This document shows positions 13,601 through 24,585 of a stretch of 64,000 nucleotides of DNA, piece after piece. A program made the translations under genes and the position numbers. Each line of letters opens with the position of its first letter. Positions within the stretch are counted from its first letter, which is position 1. Source of the stretch: Membranipora membranacea (taxonomy: Eukaryota; Bryozoa; Gymnolaemata; Cheilostomatida; Membraniporidae); contig OU612068.1 in the NCBI GenBank assembly GCA_914767715.1, positions 22,384,001-22,448,000 on the forward strand, written 5' to 3'. The notes under the pieces are model-generated. The model was not told where the DNA came from and did no database searches. It was given only the letters and a program-made list of their open reading frames with translations.

Positions 13601-16600
13601 AAGATGCCCGATGCCACATACATAGTGACACCAAATTGTCAGTGCCTGTCTAAAAACAATAGACGGCTTTCTGAACTGCCCTTCGAGGGTTGCCCCTCTC
13701 CGTTTGGGTACCTTTTGACACACATAGTATAGGAAATATCTGAAAAATAGCCTATTGCATATTGTGTATGTTGTATGTATTCTTTCAGATTCAGCATCAA
13801 AATCATTGAAAAATCTCCATTTTTAGTGACAAAATCCATGATAGAATTCCAAGAAAGCTGTCATTGAAGCATTTGAATACTTTATTTATTTCCAATACCC
13901 CGAGTTCTCAATGGTACAGATGTTGGATCTAGGAGAATTTCTAACATATAGTTCTAAGCTTTGTAATAGAAAATACGCATATGGAGAGAGGACAAATCTT
14001 GGAGAGCAGTCTGGAAAACTGCCTAAAATCAAAATCAAAGTCAAGTTCACTAACTAATGATAGGATGTACGAAGGTGGTACGTAGGTGGTATGAAGGTGG
14101 TATGAAGGTGGTACGTAGGTGGTAGGTAGGTGGTACGTAGGTGGTAGGTAAATGTTGAGAACTGAACAGGCCTCACCTGAAGTGAGGGCGCAATGAGAGA
14201 AACGAGGTCTTCACAGTCGTCTCCATCAGATGAACTCCTGTCTGTGCCAGATGATACACTCTCATCTGAATTGTGATACTGAACACAATCGTAGCCCTGA
14301 AAGAAGTGAATTTAGAATCTATACTGATTATTTTGTGGAGTTCCATCAATATTCAGTCTGATCATAATTGTGAGAACGGAAATAGAGTCATGAAGAATGT
14401 CAAATGCCATGTCGAGAAACAAGATTTGTGCCATATGATATATTATGACAGACTGTATCTCAATTTATTTATTGCAACTATTCAATGTACCTGCATCAAA
14501 GGGAAGTAGCCGCTCACTGAATCTTCAGCTGTTCCATCACGCATTGTGAAAGTCACAATCCAAGGTTCAGGGCTTATCTCTACCACCAGGGGGTTCTGGA
14601 TATAAACGATTTTTCCATCATCAAGCTCTGGAGAAACCTGCTTTGGTTGGGTTACATTCCAACTTCCAGTATCTAGGTCGCTTATTAAGACATGGATAGG
14701 GGAATCTAATTCTTTACATTGGCGTAAAGTTTTCAGGTTAGGGTTGCACATATCACCAAAGATTTTGACAAATTCACGGTGTTTTTTTGTATGAACAGTT
14801 GTCACACTCCATACATACTTTTCTGTTCTGTTTTCATAGCTCAACACAGAGCAAGGGTGCCCAAAACTCAACAACGCAACATGTTTTGTGTTCCCTGTTT
14901 CAATTAACGTGTAAGATATGACAGTGCAAGTAATACATGGCGGTGATACATCTTCATAATCATCGTCATCATCTACATGGGACAGTATTCGAATCATTCT
15001 CAGATGATCTTGAAAGAATCTTTCATCCTACAAAAAGAGTTTCAAGACATGTCAGAACAAAATCTGACCCTTTTTTGATATAAGGGTTTATGTACAAAAT
15101 ACTCTTATTACAGAGGACTGGTAAATATTTAAATAATACAAATTGGGCTGCATGATCATAATGCATGAGTGCAAAAATCCCAGTCTGATTTCTGATGCCG
15201 CATGGCCTGCGTCATGACCAGTGGAAGTGAGCAACTGGAATACAGGTGATTGGATTAAACTTTTCAGTGATTGACTGGTGTGCTTCATAGTTTTGATAGT
15301 AAAGAATACAATGATTTCCAGAATAATACCATTTGGTCCTGATTAACTTTTCCAGGTTCCGAGGCACACATCTTGTCACTAGTTCCATTTTCGGCCTCAT
15401 CATCCGTTTTGTTTTCAAAACCTGTAGATTAAGAAACATTTGAGGTGTGGAAAAAACAATTTGAAGGTATAATACAATGGCAGATTGCCAATTGTCAGTT
15501 TTGTTGATAACCATCAAGAGCTTAAAACCCACAGGTCACATACATGGTACGACCAAAAGTGCAATTAAATAACAGGTGTACAGAAAATTACCTTTAGCTA
15601 TGGAATCAGCCTTTGCTAGGTCTATTGGTGATATCACTCCGATACTACATTCAACAACAGGATCTGATATCCCTTCAGCTCCACTCGCACGATTCTGCTC
15701 AGCAGCCTGAAAACCTCGCTCAATACTTTCAGTGACTTGCTGCTGCTCGAGGAGAGCTGTGAGTCGTTCTATTTCCTCTTCCTGCTTTTTAGCGTAAGCT
15801 TCAAGTGTCTGTCTTTCTATTTTGAAGGAGTCTATCTCGCTTTGTTGCGCATCGATGGTAGCTAAACTTTCTGAAATAAGCATACAAATGAAGGTATTGA
15901 TTTCAGCCTGCTGATGGAGTAGCTGGATCTTATTTTCAATTTTTTTTAAATGTTCCACGATCCTTGATTGTCTCATTATCAACTTACCTTTGTGCTGCGC
16001 CTCATTTCTTTTATTAGCTGCTCTCAGCTCTTCTGTTTCACCAGTAAGCTCAATAATCTTGTCTTCTAGCTCTTCATCAAGGTCCCCTATCAAGTTAAAA
16101 AAATTATGCAACTAGGATCAAAGAGCAGAAGAAATCTTTTAGATTTTCATGAACAGACAGTTTCCTGAGCTCTAATTTAGGCCTCTATTCGGAGTTATCC
16201 TCTCTCCAGTTTGGTACTTTTATTAATATCCTATGACCACTGCCCCTCACCCATTCTATTTAAATAAAAATCAAACATGAATAATGGATCCACTGTATTT
16301 ATGCCGAGGGAAAGTTGTATTATGTGACCGTTTTCCAAAAAGGCTACATTAAAATGGGCTATAAGAAGGTAACCCATTGAAAGCCTATAAACTCACCGCT
16401 ATGTTGTTCAGTTGCATGTTCGCATTTATAAAGCATGTCATAAATGCGCTTATGTCCAAATGTACGGGCTAGCTGAGAAGCAGTCTGATTTTCATCATCT
16501 TTTATAGATATGAGCTCACAAGTGAGATGGTCTAAAATGGCCGCAACTGTATCTGTGTGACCTGCTTCAGATGCTGTATGTATAGCGGTTCTACGCCGTT

Positions 16601-17096
16601 TATTCTGTGCTGAAATGATCTCAAACAGTTGAGCATGATTGATGGCACTGATGATGGAACGTACAGTTTCCAATGATCCGGATGATGATGCAGCATGAAG
16701 AGCTGTTTTTTCATTGAAATCTCTTGCTGATATAAGATTCTGTTGCTCCTCTGGCCGTAGACATTCTAGGATTTCTTTCACTGCGCCAGTGTGACCCTTT
16801 TCTGCTGCGATATGAAGGGGTGTTGGTAGCTTGGATTTCAAAATTTGCAGTCTTGCCTTGCTTCCATCGAATGCAGATATAAGTATGGCTAAAATTTTCC
16901 CATGGCCTTTGTTTGCTGCGTGCTGAAGAGGTGTATATGTGACAGAATCTTTCGTCCACTCCCAATTGAGTAGTTGAGACTTGTCATTATTAGGACACTC
17001 ATTTAGTAGCTTCTTAAGATAGTGTTCCTTAGGAGATTCATCACGCCACACATAGCGAGTTAATACCTCCTGGAGACTATAGTCAAAATGTTTCAT
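10643..17096 (-). CDS. Ankyrin-repeat and coiled-coil protein with a large unassigned C-terminal region
   Basis: Ten exons (minus strand): 17096-16397, 16086-15988, 15870-15592, 15421-15330, 15027-14491, 14296-14177, 13491-12961, 12822-12730, 12603-12049, 11662-10643. They sum to 4026 nt, giving 1341 residues plus stop; all nine introns keep phase and are GT-AG. Residues about 52-225 form roughly five ankyrin repeats (TPLQHAANKGH, TPLHIAAEKGHTGAV, TALHAASSSGSLETV, TAIHTASEAGHTDTV). Residues about 235-335 are a Glu/Gln-rich coiled coil. Residues 360-1341 match no family I know. They include an acidic DDDDDYED stretch, a Ser/Asp-rich linker, a short hydrophobic segment (GYLLSTAWFLIV, too short to be a confident membrane span) and a basic tail KKKKVKK. 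The exon 8 donor (GTAACT) is the weakest join. Ankyrin repeats and the coiled coil imply protein binding and oligomerisation; the function is otherwise unknown. There is no signal peptide. Confidence 0.82.
14067..14154. repeat. 11-bp minisatellite, eight copies
   Basis: Eight tandem copies of an 11-bp unit close to GTACGTAGGTG, varying at two or three positions. They lie in intron 6 of the ankyrin-repeat gene, about 22 bp from the donor site of exon 6. Confidence 0.9.
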
Positions 17097-20000
17097 GTTT
17101 ACATCCGTACAATACTATCTTAATACGTCCCGTTGATCTTTGCCTGTAAAATTTGTGAAAGAAAGAGGGTAAGCGGCATATTTGTGGATGTGCACATTTT
17201 TTTAGTGCGACTAAAATCAATCCAACATGGATATCTATAATAGTCTGAGTCTATGTCCTGTCTAGGCAATGAGCATGTTGCACTTTCAGTCCTCGTTGGA
17301 TAACAGGTCACACCATGTCAAAAGACCTGACCTGAGTACTTCCTACTATGGCCATGCCCTTAGAGGGTCATGTCTACCCAAGTGGAAAGGAAAACATGAC
17401 ACTTTTTGGTATGAACATCATGTAAACACCATTTCACACACTTACCATACTATCTATAGTGAGCTCCACTGTGGTCAGACATAGTGTAACCATGCTCTAG
17501 CAAACTACAATACCAGATCAATACTTATACTGATATTCTCAATTTTCATCGGCTATCCTCCAAGTTCCCTTTGTAGACTAGACTGTGAGAATAGACAGAA
17601 TTTTCATACAAGCTTGTATCACATGTAAAGAATGGTTACATATTTCACACATTCAGTTCAACTGGACTTACCTAGCCCTACAGGCTAGGACTAACCAAGA
17701 TACGTGTATTGTGATATTTATGCCATGTCGGCAAAGCTAGGATTGAATGTTTTCTGCTCATGCATAATGGAAAACCATAATAAATCAGCTCAGGTTTGAT
17801 CTGCTGGCAGTGTGGAGGAAAGAAAAATTATGTTATCAGATCATGGTATACGGTTAAAATTATACATTATATTATCAATGAGTATAGCCTATCTTGACAA
17901 GCTTTGTTAGTGGGGGGGGGGGGGGTTGTTCCGCACCGAAAAAATGAGTACAACTATTTGATTTCATCACAGCCTATCATAATACACTCAAGAACTCAAA
18001 ACTGTTTTATTTATCTTTTTTTAGAGAAAATCAAACAGGGCATTTTCATAAAATTCAACCAAGTAGTAACGTGCCAATAGCGTTTTTACTTTTCAAATCA
18101 ATTATTTTAACCGGTGCATTTTTAGTTCAAATGATTCAGGAATGAAGAAATAAACATAACATCAACATAACATAGCTTGCTTGAACCATGATCTTTCAGG
18201 TTTCAGTGCTAGCTAGGGAGGGCGCAGGGTATATAATGCACTGATGGGGAAGTAGAGAGACCTGAAACAAATGTATGCAAGCCTTCTCCAGCTGCCTAAA
18301 TTTCTGCAGTGGAGTTATTTCTTGTGTAATTCAATTTTGGAGATGAGCTCTGCTACGCTGATATGTTTATCTTTTAACTTTTCGTAGTTGATTATCAATT
18401 CAATCAGTAATCATTTATTTACAGTCGCAATAACACAGTGACAGTCCTTCCGTTATCTTTCTCTGAGATGACAGTTGAATTCAGATAATAATGAGAAATT
18501 TTAGGAAGGAATCAATTGAAACAGGGATTTCTCTCCCACCTTACAACCGAAACATCAACAAATACACTGGTCCAGTAAGCAGGGAGAATAGAATGCTACA
18601 GTACATGAAATGTTACATAACATGCTACACTACAGAGATGATAAATAATAATTGACTAGAAGGAGGGAAGAGGCTACTTTATTTTATTTTCTCACACGTA
18701 TTCAGACAGCAGGGTCTAGTCAATCTATTTGAGGGTCAATTTATTACCTTTGAAATGTAATTAGTAGGGAATCATCTCACACCTGCCATCCTGTGGCTGT
18801 AAGCAGGAAGTTTCTGTGTGTGAGGAGTGCAGTTTATTTCATCCTTTTATGTGGAGACAACCTCTAACACTTGTAGCCGCTGTAGTTTTATCAATTTTAG
18901 ATTACAAATAACCCCAATTCTTCAACTTTGCATTTATAAACTATGGGCGCCTAAGCTTACCGTCTTCATAATTTATTTAGGTTGTCCTTTGAATAACCTT
19001 GAGAATCTTGCATTTTGCAGCATTTTGTTATAAGTGGATTAAAAACTTCTTTTGTAATGCCTGTTGATGATAACCTATCCCATGGACCATTGCAAATATG
19101 GACCATGAAGCGTGCCTACAAAAGCAAGAAATTTATTTCTTTACACTATACCATGTGTACTAGAAGTTGTACTAGAACTAGAAGTTGGGCAACTGCCTTT
19201 TTTTTATCAATTCAATGAACTCCCTCATTGCTTTTAATTATCAAGCTGCCTTTTATCAAGAAGAGGGCAAATGCTTTTATTCTCTTGCTTACTCTTGCTG
19301 CTGTAAATTTATTATAAAGAAAGAACAAATGAAATTCATGTTTGTTTAGGCAAGGTTGGTTTAAGTGATGTTATTCAATAAAAATGGAGTTCATTCCTTA
19401 CCTCAGGTTTCCTTACCTCAGATGAGGTAGCACATCCTATTGATTTGTCAAAGAAATCGGTTTAGGGATGCCTCTAAATGTTAGGACCAGGGTTTAGACC
19501 AGGGAATGTGGTTTTAACATTACTACTCAAGGTCACTGAGCTAAGGGGTTGTGGTTCAGTCATCATGGGTCCCTTGACTTAAAAATATGCTGGTGCCCAT
19601 GTCTATTATACATACCTGTGTCAGTTAATTACTAATCCAGGGGGTCTTTCAATTAGAAACAGCCAAAATCGCAATCTTATCGCTCACTCAGTGAGTGAGC
19701 GATACCTGCTAGGGGTATCGCTTTCAGATCGCTCAGTCACTTGATGGAACTATATATATTCTGAGTGAGCGATTTGGGAGCGATTTTCTGTAATTGAAAC
19801 ACATAGTGAGTGATAATTTTGAGCGATGTGATAGTGATAACTTGCTTTAGTAAAGCATCACTCTTTCTAATTGAAAGACCCCCCCCCCCCCCCCAGTGTA
19901 ACACTCAGTCACCAGTGTAAATATCAGATGGGGAATATTAATGAACTAGTCCCAGCCGATTCTCACAGTGGCTGGGACTGACAGTATTGACTGCCTGGAA

Positions 20001-20295
20001 CGGGACATGGAAATATCTTGAGCCTTTTGTATCCTTAAACAAAAAGACAAAGGAGAGGCCTGGAATAAAAAGGGTCCCGAGACTCAGAGATCTCTAAGCT
20101 TAGCTTTAGTGTTCGAACCCTGTCCATGGCATAGATAATTGGGATGAAGTCCAGCATGGTGGACCGTTCATCAGAGATCAATTGATGAGGCACGAACGTG
20201 GCAAGAATATAACATATATACACCTAAAGAACTCATTTTCTCTTGAGCAATGTGACAATGCTCAGTTAATAATGCAGTACTATGTTATACTTTGT
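17097..20295. other. Gene-poor intergenic region with one MITE
   Basis: No supported coding segment. It contains a 14-base G run (17912-17925), the MITE at 19640-19894 and otherwise AT-rich sequence. Promoter elements of the ankyrin-repeat gene presumably lie at its left end, but I see no recognisable motif. Confidence 0.5.
19640..19894. mobile_element. MITE with GGGGTCTTTCAATTAGAAA termini, copy 1
   Basis: The left end GGGGTCTTTCAATTAGAAA is the exact inverse of the right end TTTCTAATTGAAAGACCCC. The interior holds nested palindromes of GAGTGAGCGATA and GAGCGATTT type. It is about 250 bp and lacks any coding capacity, hence a non-autonomous DNA transposon. The right end runs into a 16-base C tract, so the target duplication cannot be read. 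A second copy is at 29123-29345. Confidence 0.8.
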
Positions 20296-22484
20296 AATCT
20301 TACCATAGACTTAATAATAAACCTAGACAGGACACTGTATGGAGCATAAGCATTGAGGCAGTGAGGCACTTAATTATGGTGACGCGACGTCACTGGAGGG
20401 TGTAGAAACAGTGATTTTTACCCATAGCTATCATTGATTTACCTGTCCCAGCTCTGGTTAAATGTTGATAACTCAATTGGCTTCAATCGGAATTTAAGTT
20501 TGAAAATTGCAATAAATTCAGCAGCTTCTGTCGATCATTTTGATAGTCTATTTGGCTTCGTAGCTTAAATATTATCAATAAAGCAAGCTATTGAAAACGG
20601 TGCATAGACTTAAAGCTATAATTTTTTTTGCAGTTTCAGTCTTGAATAAATGCTTATACCTCAAATAATTTTGATGGAATTTTGAGTTTGAAAATTGCAA
20701 TAGACTCAGCAGCTTCTGGTGATCATTTTGATAGTCTGATTAGCTTTGTAGCACAAATATTATCAAAAAAGCAAGCTATTGAAAACGGTGCATAGACTCA
20801 AAAATATAACTTTTTTGCAGTTTCAACCCTGGTTTGAAGTTTATCGCCTAATCAATTTTAATGGGATTTCAAGTTTGAAAATTGCAATAGACTCAGCAGC
20901 TTATGGGGCTCATTTTGTAGGTCTGTTCAGCGTTGTAGCTCAGGTATAACCTGGGAGTTTAGGACTTTCCTCCTTGTTGTAACCGAACAAGCAAGGGCAA
21001 TACCTGTAGCAGGCAAAGGAAAGTATAGTCATTGTATCAAAGTTACATACTGGTGGTTCAGAAGATCCGCTCTGGCCTGGCTTATCCATTGTGAACAAAT
21101 AGTGCTTAGCTTGATGAGTGTTACAACTGCTGTGTACTCAGAAATCTAGAAATCTGTTGCTATATTGCTGACTCCAGCAGACCACAATAAACCTATGTAG
21201 TTCAAAAGATTGTGTTTCGTGGTCAGAATTGATGTATTATGATTTCCTGAATTACTGTTTTAGCTGTTGCTTGTTTTATCAGGCTGTTAATATAAGGTAA
21301 GAACGAGGAGAATGCTGCCGGGGAAGGAGGTCTCCCTTTACTTTTCACCCACCGGAGTGACCATTATATTAGCTACACATAATAACGTCTACTATGAACT
21401 TCAATTTTATTTGAAGCTTTGTGAGGTCCGGCCTTGACTTGTTTACTTCCAACTATCTCTGTTGGTCACATTTCAATAATGTTGGTGGAAGGTCATGACA
21501 CTTCTTATTGTGTATGCCTGGCTCAAAATGAGCAAAAAAGCATTCAACAAAAGCAAAGATGAAATTAGTTATTTCTTTGGTAATAGTGTATTCACCAAGT
21601 AAATGCAATTGCTTGCTTCCTCAGTTATTCCAAGGAAGAAAGTCCTGAACTTCCTGGTTATACTTGAGCTAAAAGGCAGAACAGACCATCAAAATGATCT
21701 CCACAAGCTACTGAATCTATTGCAATTTTTAAACTCAAAATCCCATCGAAAATTGAGAAGGAAATAAACTTTAAAACAGGGCTGAAACTGCAAAAAAATT
21801 ATAGCTTCTAAGCACCGTTTTCAATAGCTTGCTTTTTTGATAATATTCGAGCTACAAGGCTGAACAGATTATTAAAAGGGTCACCAGAAACTGCTGAATT
21901 GATAGCAATTTCCAAACTCAAAATTCCAACAAAATTGTTTGAGAAATAAGCATTTAATCAAGACTGAAACTGCAAAAAAATTATGGCTTTGAGACTATGC
22001 ACTGTTTTCAATAGCTTGCTTTTTTGATAATATTTGAGCTATGAAGCTAAACAGACTATCAAAATGATCACCAGAAGCTGCTGAGTCTATTGCAATTTTC
22101 AAACTCAAAATTCAATCAAAATTGTTTGAGATATAAGCATTTATTCAGGACTGAAACTGCAAAAAAAAATTATAGCTTTAAGTCTATACACCGTTTTCAA
22201 TAGCTTGCTTTTTTGATAATATTTGAGCTATGAGGCTAAACAGACTATCAAAATGATCACTAGAAGCTGCTGAATCTATTGCAATTTTCAAACTTAAATT
22301 CCGATCGAAGCCAATTGAGTTATCAACATTTAACCAGAGCTGGGACAGGTAAATCAGTGATAGCTATGAGTAAAAATCACTGTTTCTACATCCTCCAGTG
22401 ACGTCGTGTCACCATAATTAAGTGCCTCACTTCAGCTATATACAGTCTCCTGTCTAGGTTTATTATTAAGTCTATGAATCTTAC
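20296..22484. mobile_element. Foldback DNA transposon with modular arms and 8-bp target duplication
   Basis: The element runs 20304-22476 (2173 bp). Terminal inverted repeats begin CATAGACTTAATAATAAACC. It is flanked by exact 8-bp direct repeats AATCTTAC (20296-20303 and 22477-22484). Each arm is built of diverged modules of about 185 bp, each holding a GATCATTTTGATAGTCT-like block: three in the left arm (to about 20985) and four in the right arm (from about 21622). The loop of about 640 bp between the arms has no open frame of useful length, so the element is non-autonomous. The 8-bp duplication matches hAT-type target-site length; the superfamily is inferred from that alone. Confidence 0.88.
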
Positions 22485-23228
22485 TAACTTTACGCCTGGC
22501 CTTTGAGTCTCTCTACCTCGGCCAATCCATTATCAAGTACCAAGGCGCGTCTTTATAGAGAGTTATGCTAACTTGTAAATCTCACCTGTTCACAAGATTG
22601 TCTCGCTCCTATTATCAAGACAACTGAAAAGACATCAGACGTCTTTTTCTCAATTCCCACCATCCCGCCCTAGGGTACTACTGAGGTTATTTTAATTTAT
22701 CAGGGTGTGAAAGGTGACTTGAGTGCATGTGATGTGTGGCTGGTGCTTAATTTTCCGCCTTTTTAAGGTAATGAGGCCGAATTTCCACCTATAAAGTTCC
22801 TACCCACTTTGTTCCACAGCAACTTGCTGTATTTACTTCAAACGTTGTTTTTTCAAACTTATTGGGGGTTAACCAGGAAATGGCATATTAGTTGCCCCCC
22901 CCCCATCCTATAGGGGAACCCCAAGTTATCTTGTTAATCATTGAGTAAAGATAAACAAATCTAATTCTACTAATTACATGTTGGCCTATCACATACCGAT
23001 TTTACTTGCCCAATCAACATAATTGAATATTTGAAGGTCCTACTCAGTGGGATGTGCCTCTTCTTCTAATATATATATATATATATATGTTTATAATGTA
23101 TAGGTGCACTGTTGATCTATCACCCTTGATGAAAGCTTGCTGTTGAGCAGGTGTATGCTAAGTTAAGTTTACCCAACTAATTTGCCACTATTATTTTCTC
23201 AATGCCTTTCTTGTACTTACCAACAGAT
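22485..23228. other. Intergenic, upstream of MRPL36
   Basis: AT-rich with a C tract near 22898 and a TA repeat at 23070-23089. An acceptor-like CTTACCAACAG ends two bases before the MRPL36 start codon, so a 5' untranslated exon of that gene probably lies in this stretch. Confidence 0.4.
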
Positions 23229-23990
23229 ATGTTCCGTGTATTCTCATCAACTGTGAGGTCTGTGAGTAGACAGCTAACCAATATCACAGTTCCACGATTA
23301 ACGCAGAGATTCTGTGCACCCCCTACTGTTACCCTGCCTGCATTACAACAAAGAGAATACAAGGTAATTGATTGTTTCACTCCAGCTTCTCAATTAAAAT
23401 GTTCCCATGAATCGATTTGATGAATTTTAGGAGCTGTCGAATCATGGAAATACTATTTCTTACGTGTTTTTCATGTTGCATTGAATCCACATGGCTGAGC
23501 GGTCAGCATAAAAGCCTTCAGATCCAAATACAATTTCTGACCACGGCAAAACTTTTTGAAGTTTCAGCGCAATTAGCAACATCATTCGCATCATTGAAAG
23601 CATAAGTAACCATTTGAACTGAGGGCAGACAACTTCGTTTGAGGCCCCTGTACAATTCATCGAGATAATATTGTGATTGTGTCTTACAATGAGTCCTAAG
23701 TTTGAGATGATGATGTTGGAATGTCAGCTCACATATGATAAGTTCCTAAATGACAGTTATAAGTAAATCCATGTATCTTGTTTTCCAGGGCCATAATTCT
23801 AGCTAAATTTGTACTTATATTCCCATAGGTTGCTGCTAACCTCCAAAAAAGATGTAAGGATTGTTATTACCAAAGGCGAGGAGGACGGTTATATGTTGAG
23901 TGTAAAACACATGGGCGGCATAAACAAATGCAGAAAATTCTGAAAAGTAAATACAAACTTTATTTTACAGATGATCCATGGTGGTCATAG
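23229..23990 (+). CDS. MRPL36: Mitochondrial large-subunit ribosomal protein bL36m
   Basis: Two exons, 23229-23363 and 23829-23990, joined in phase 0 (donor AAG|GTAATT, acceptor CCCATAG|GTT), give 98 residues. The N-terminal 45 residues are Arg/Ser/Thr-rich with almost no acidic residues, as expected of a mitochondrial targeting sequence. Residues about 46-80 match the small L36 zinc-ribbon protein: [18 protein letters not shown] followed by KTHGRHKQ, with three Cys and a His in the zinc-binding arrangement. In the mitoribosome this protein sits in the large subunit and contacts rRNA. A short C-terminal extension (about 18 residues) ends in PWWS. The ATG at 23229 is chosen because it follows a splice acceptor; one upstream ATG in frame would fall in the intron. 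Confidence 0.93.
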
Positions 23991-24585
23991 AATTATTATG
24001 TAAAGAGTGACTTTTTGATTTTATGTACAATATATTTCCTAACAATCATTACAAAAGCCATGTAGATGAATATACAAGTGAAAAGTCTGTAACATATTGG
24101 GTAGCTATTGATCAGCATTTATGGATGAATAGAAAACCATTCATTTCTACTGCACACTAAAAATACCCTTCATAATTCAATATCCCAAATATAATATGTT
24201 TATCATGTTGTACGATATGGTAGTACGGTGCCCAAATTTTCCTCTAGGGTTCAGTCTACTGGCGCCAGACTCCGCCCCTATGAATAGTTCTTGGCCCAAA
24301 TTTATGCAGAAAAATAATCCATTCACATATCTGTGTATGCGTTTGTATGAAAGAATTTGTAATTTTGAAGCTCATTTCTCCCATAGTTTTTTCTTTGGAG
24401 CCTATCTCCTAGCAAATATATTGCCTCCCGAGTCAACACATTGGCTACCTATATCCGCTTCGCCTGGAATATGCTGCCATCATGTATATATGTTGACACG
24501 ACATCTCTTCATATATATCTATGTGTGTATATATATATATGTGTGTGTATGCTTAGAGAGGTGATAGTTAATGTATATGAGGAGC
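23991..24585. other. Intergenic region between convergent MRPL36 and RPP30
   Basis: About 595 bases of 3' flanking sequence shared by two convergent genes, including a mixed TA/TG microsatellite at 24508-24550. I see no further gene. Confidence 0.5.

Noticed and set aside
14067-14154. CRISPR-like repeat array
   Set aside because: The units are 11 bp, contiguous, without spacers, and sit in a eukaryotic intron: a minisatellite.
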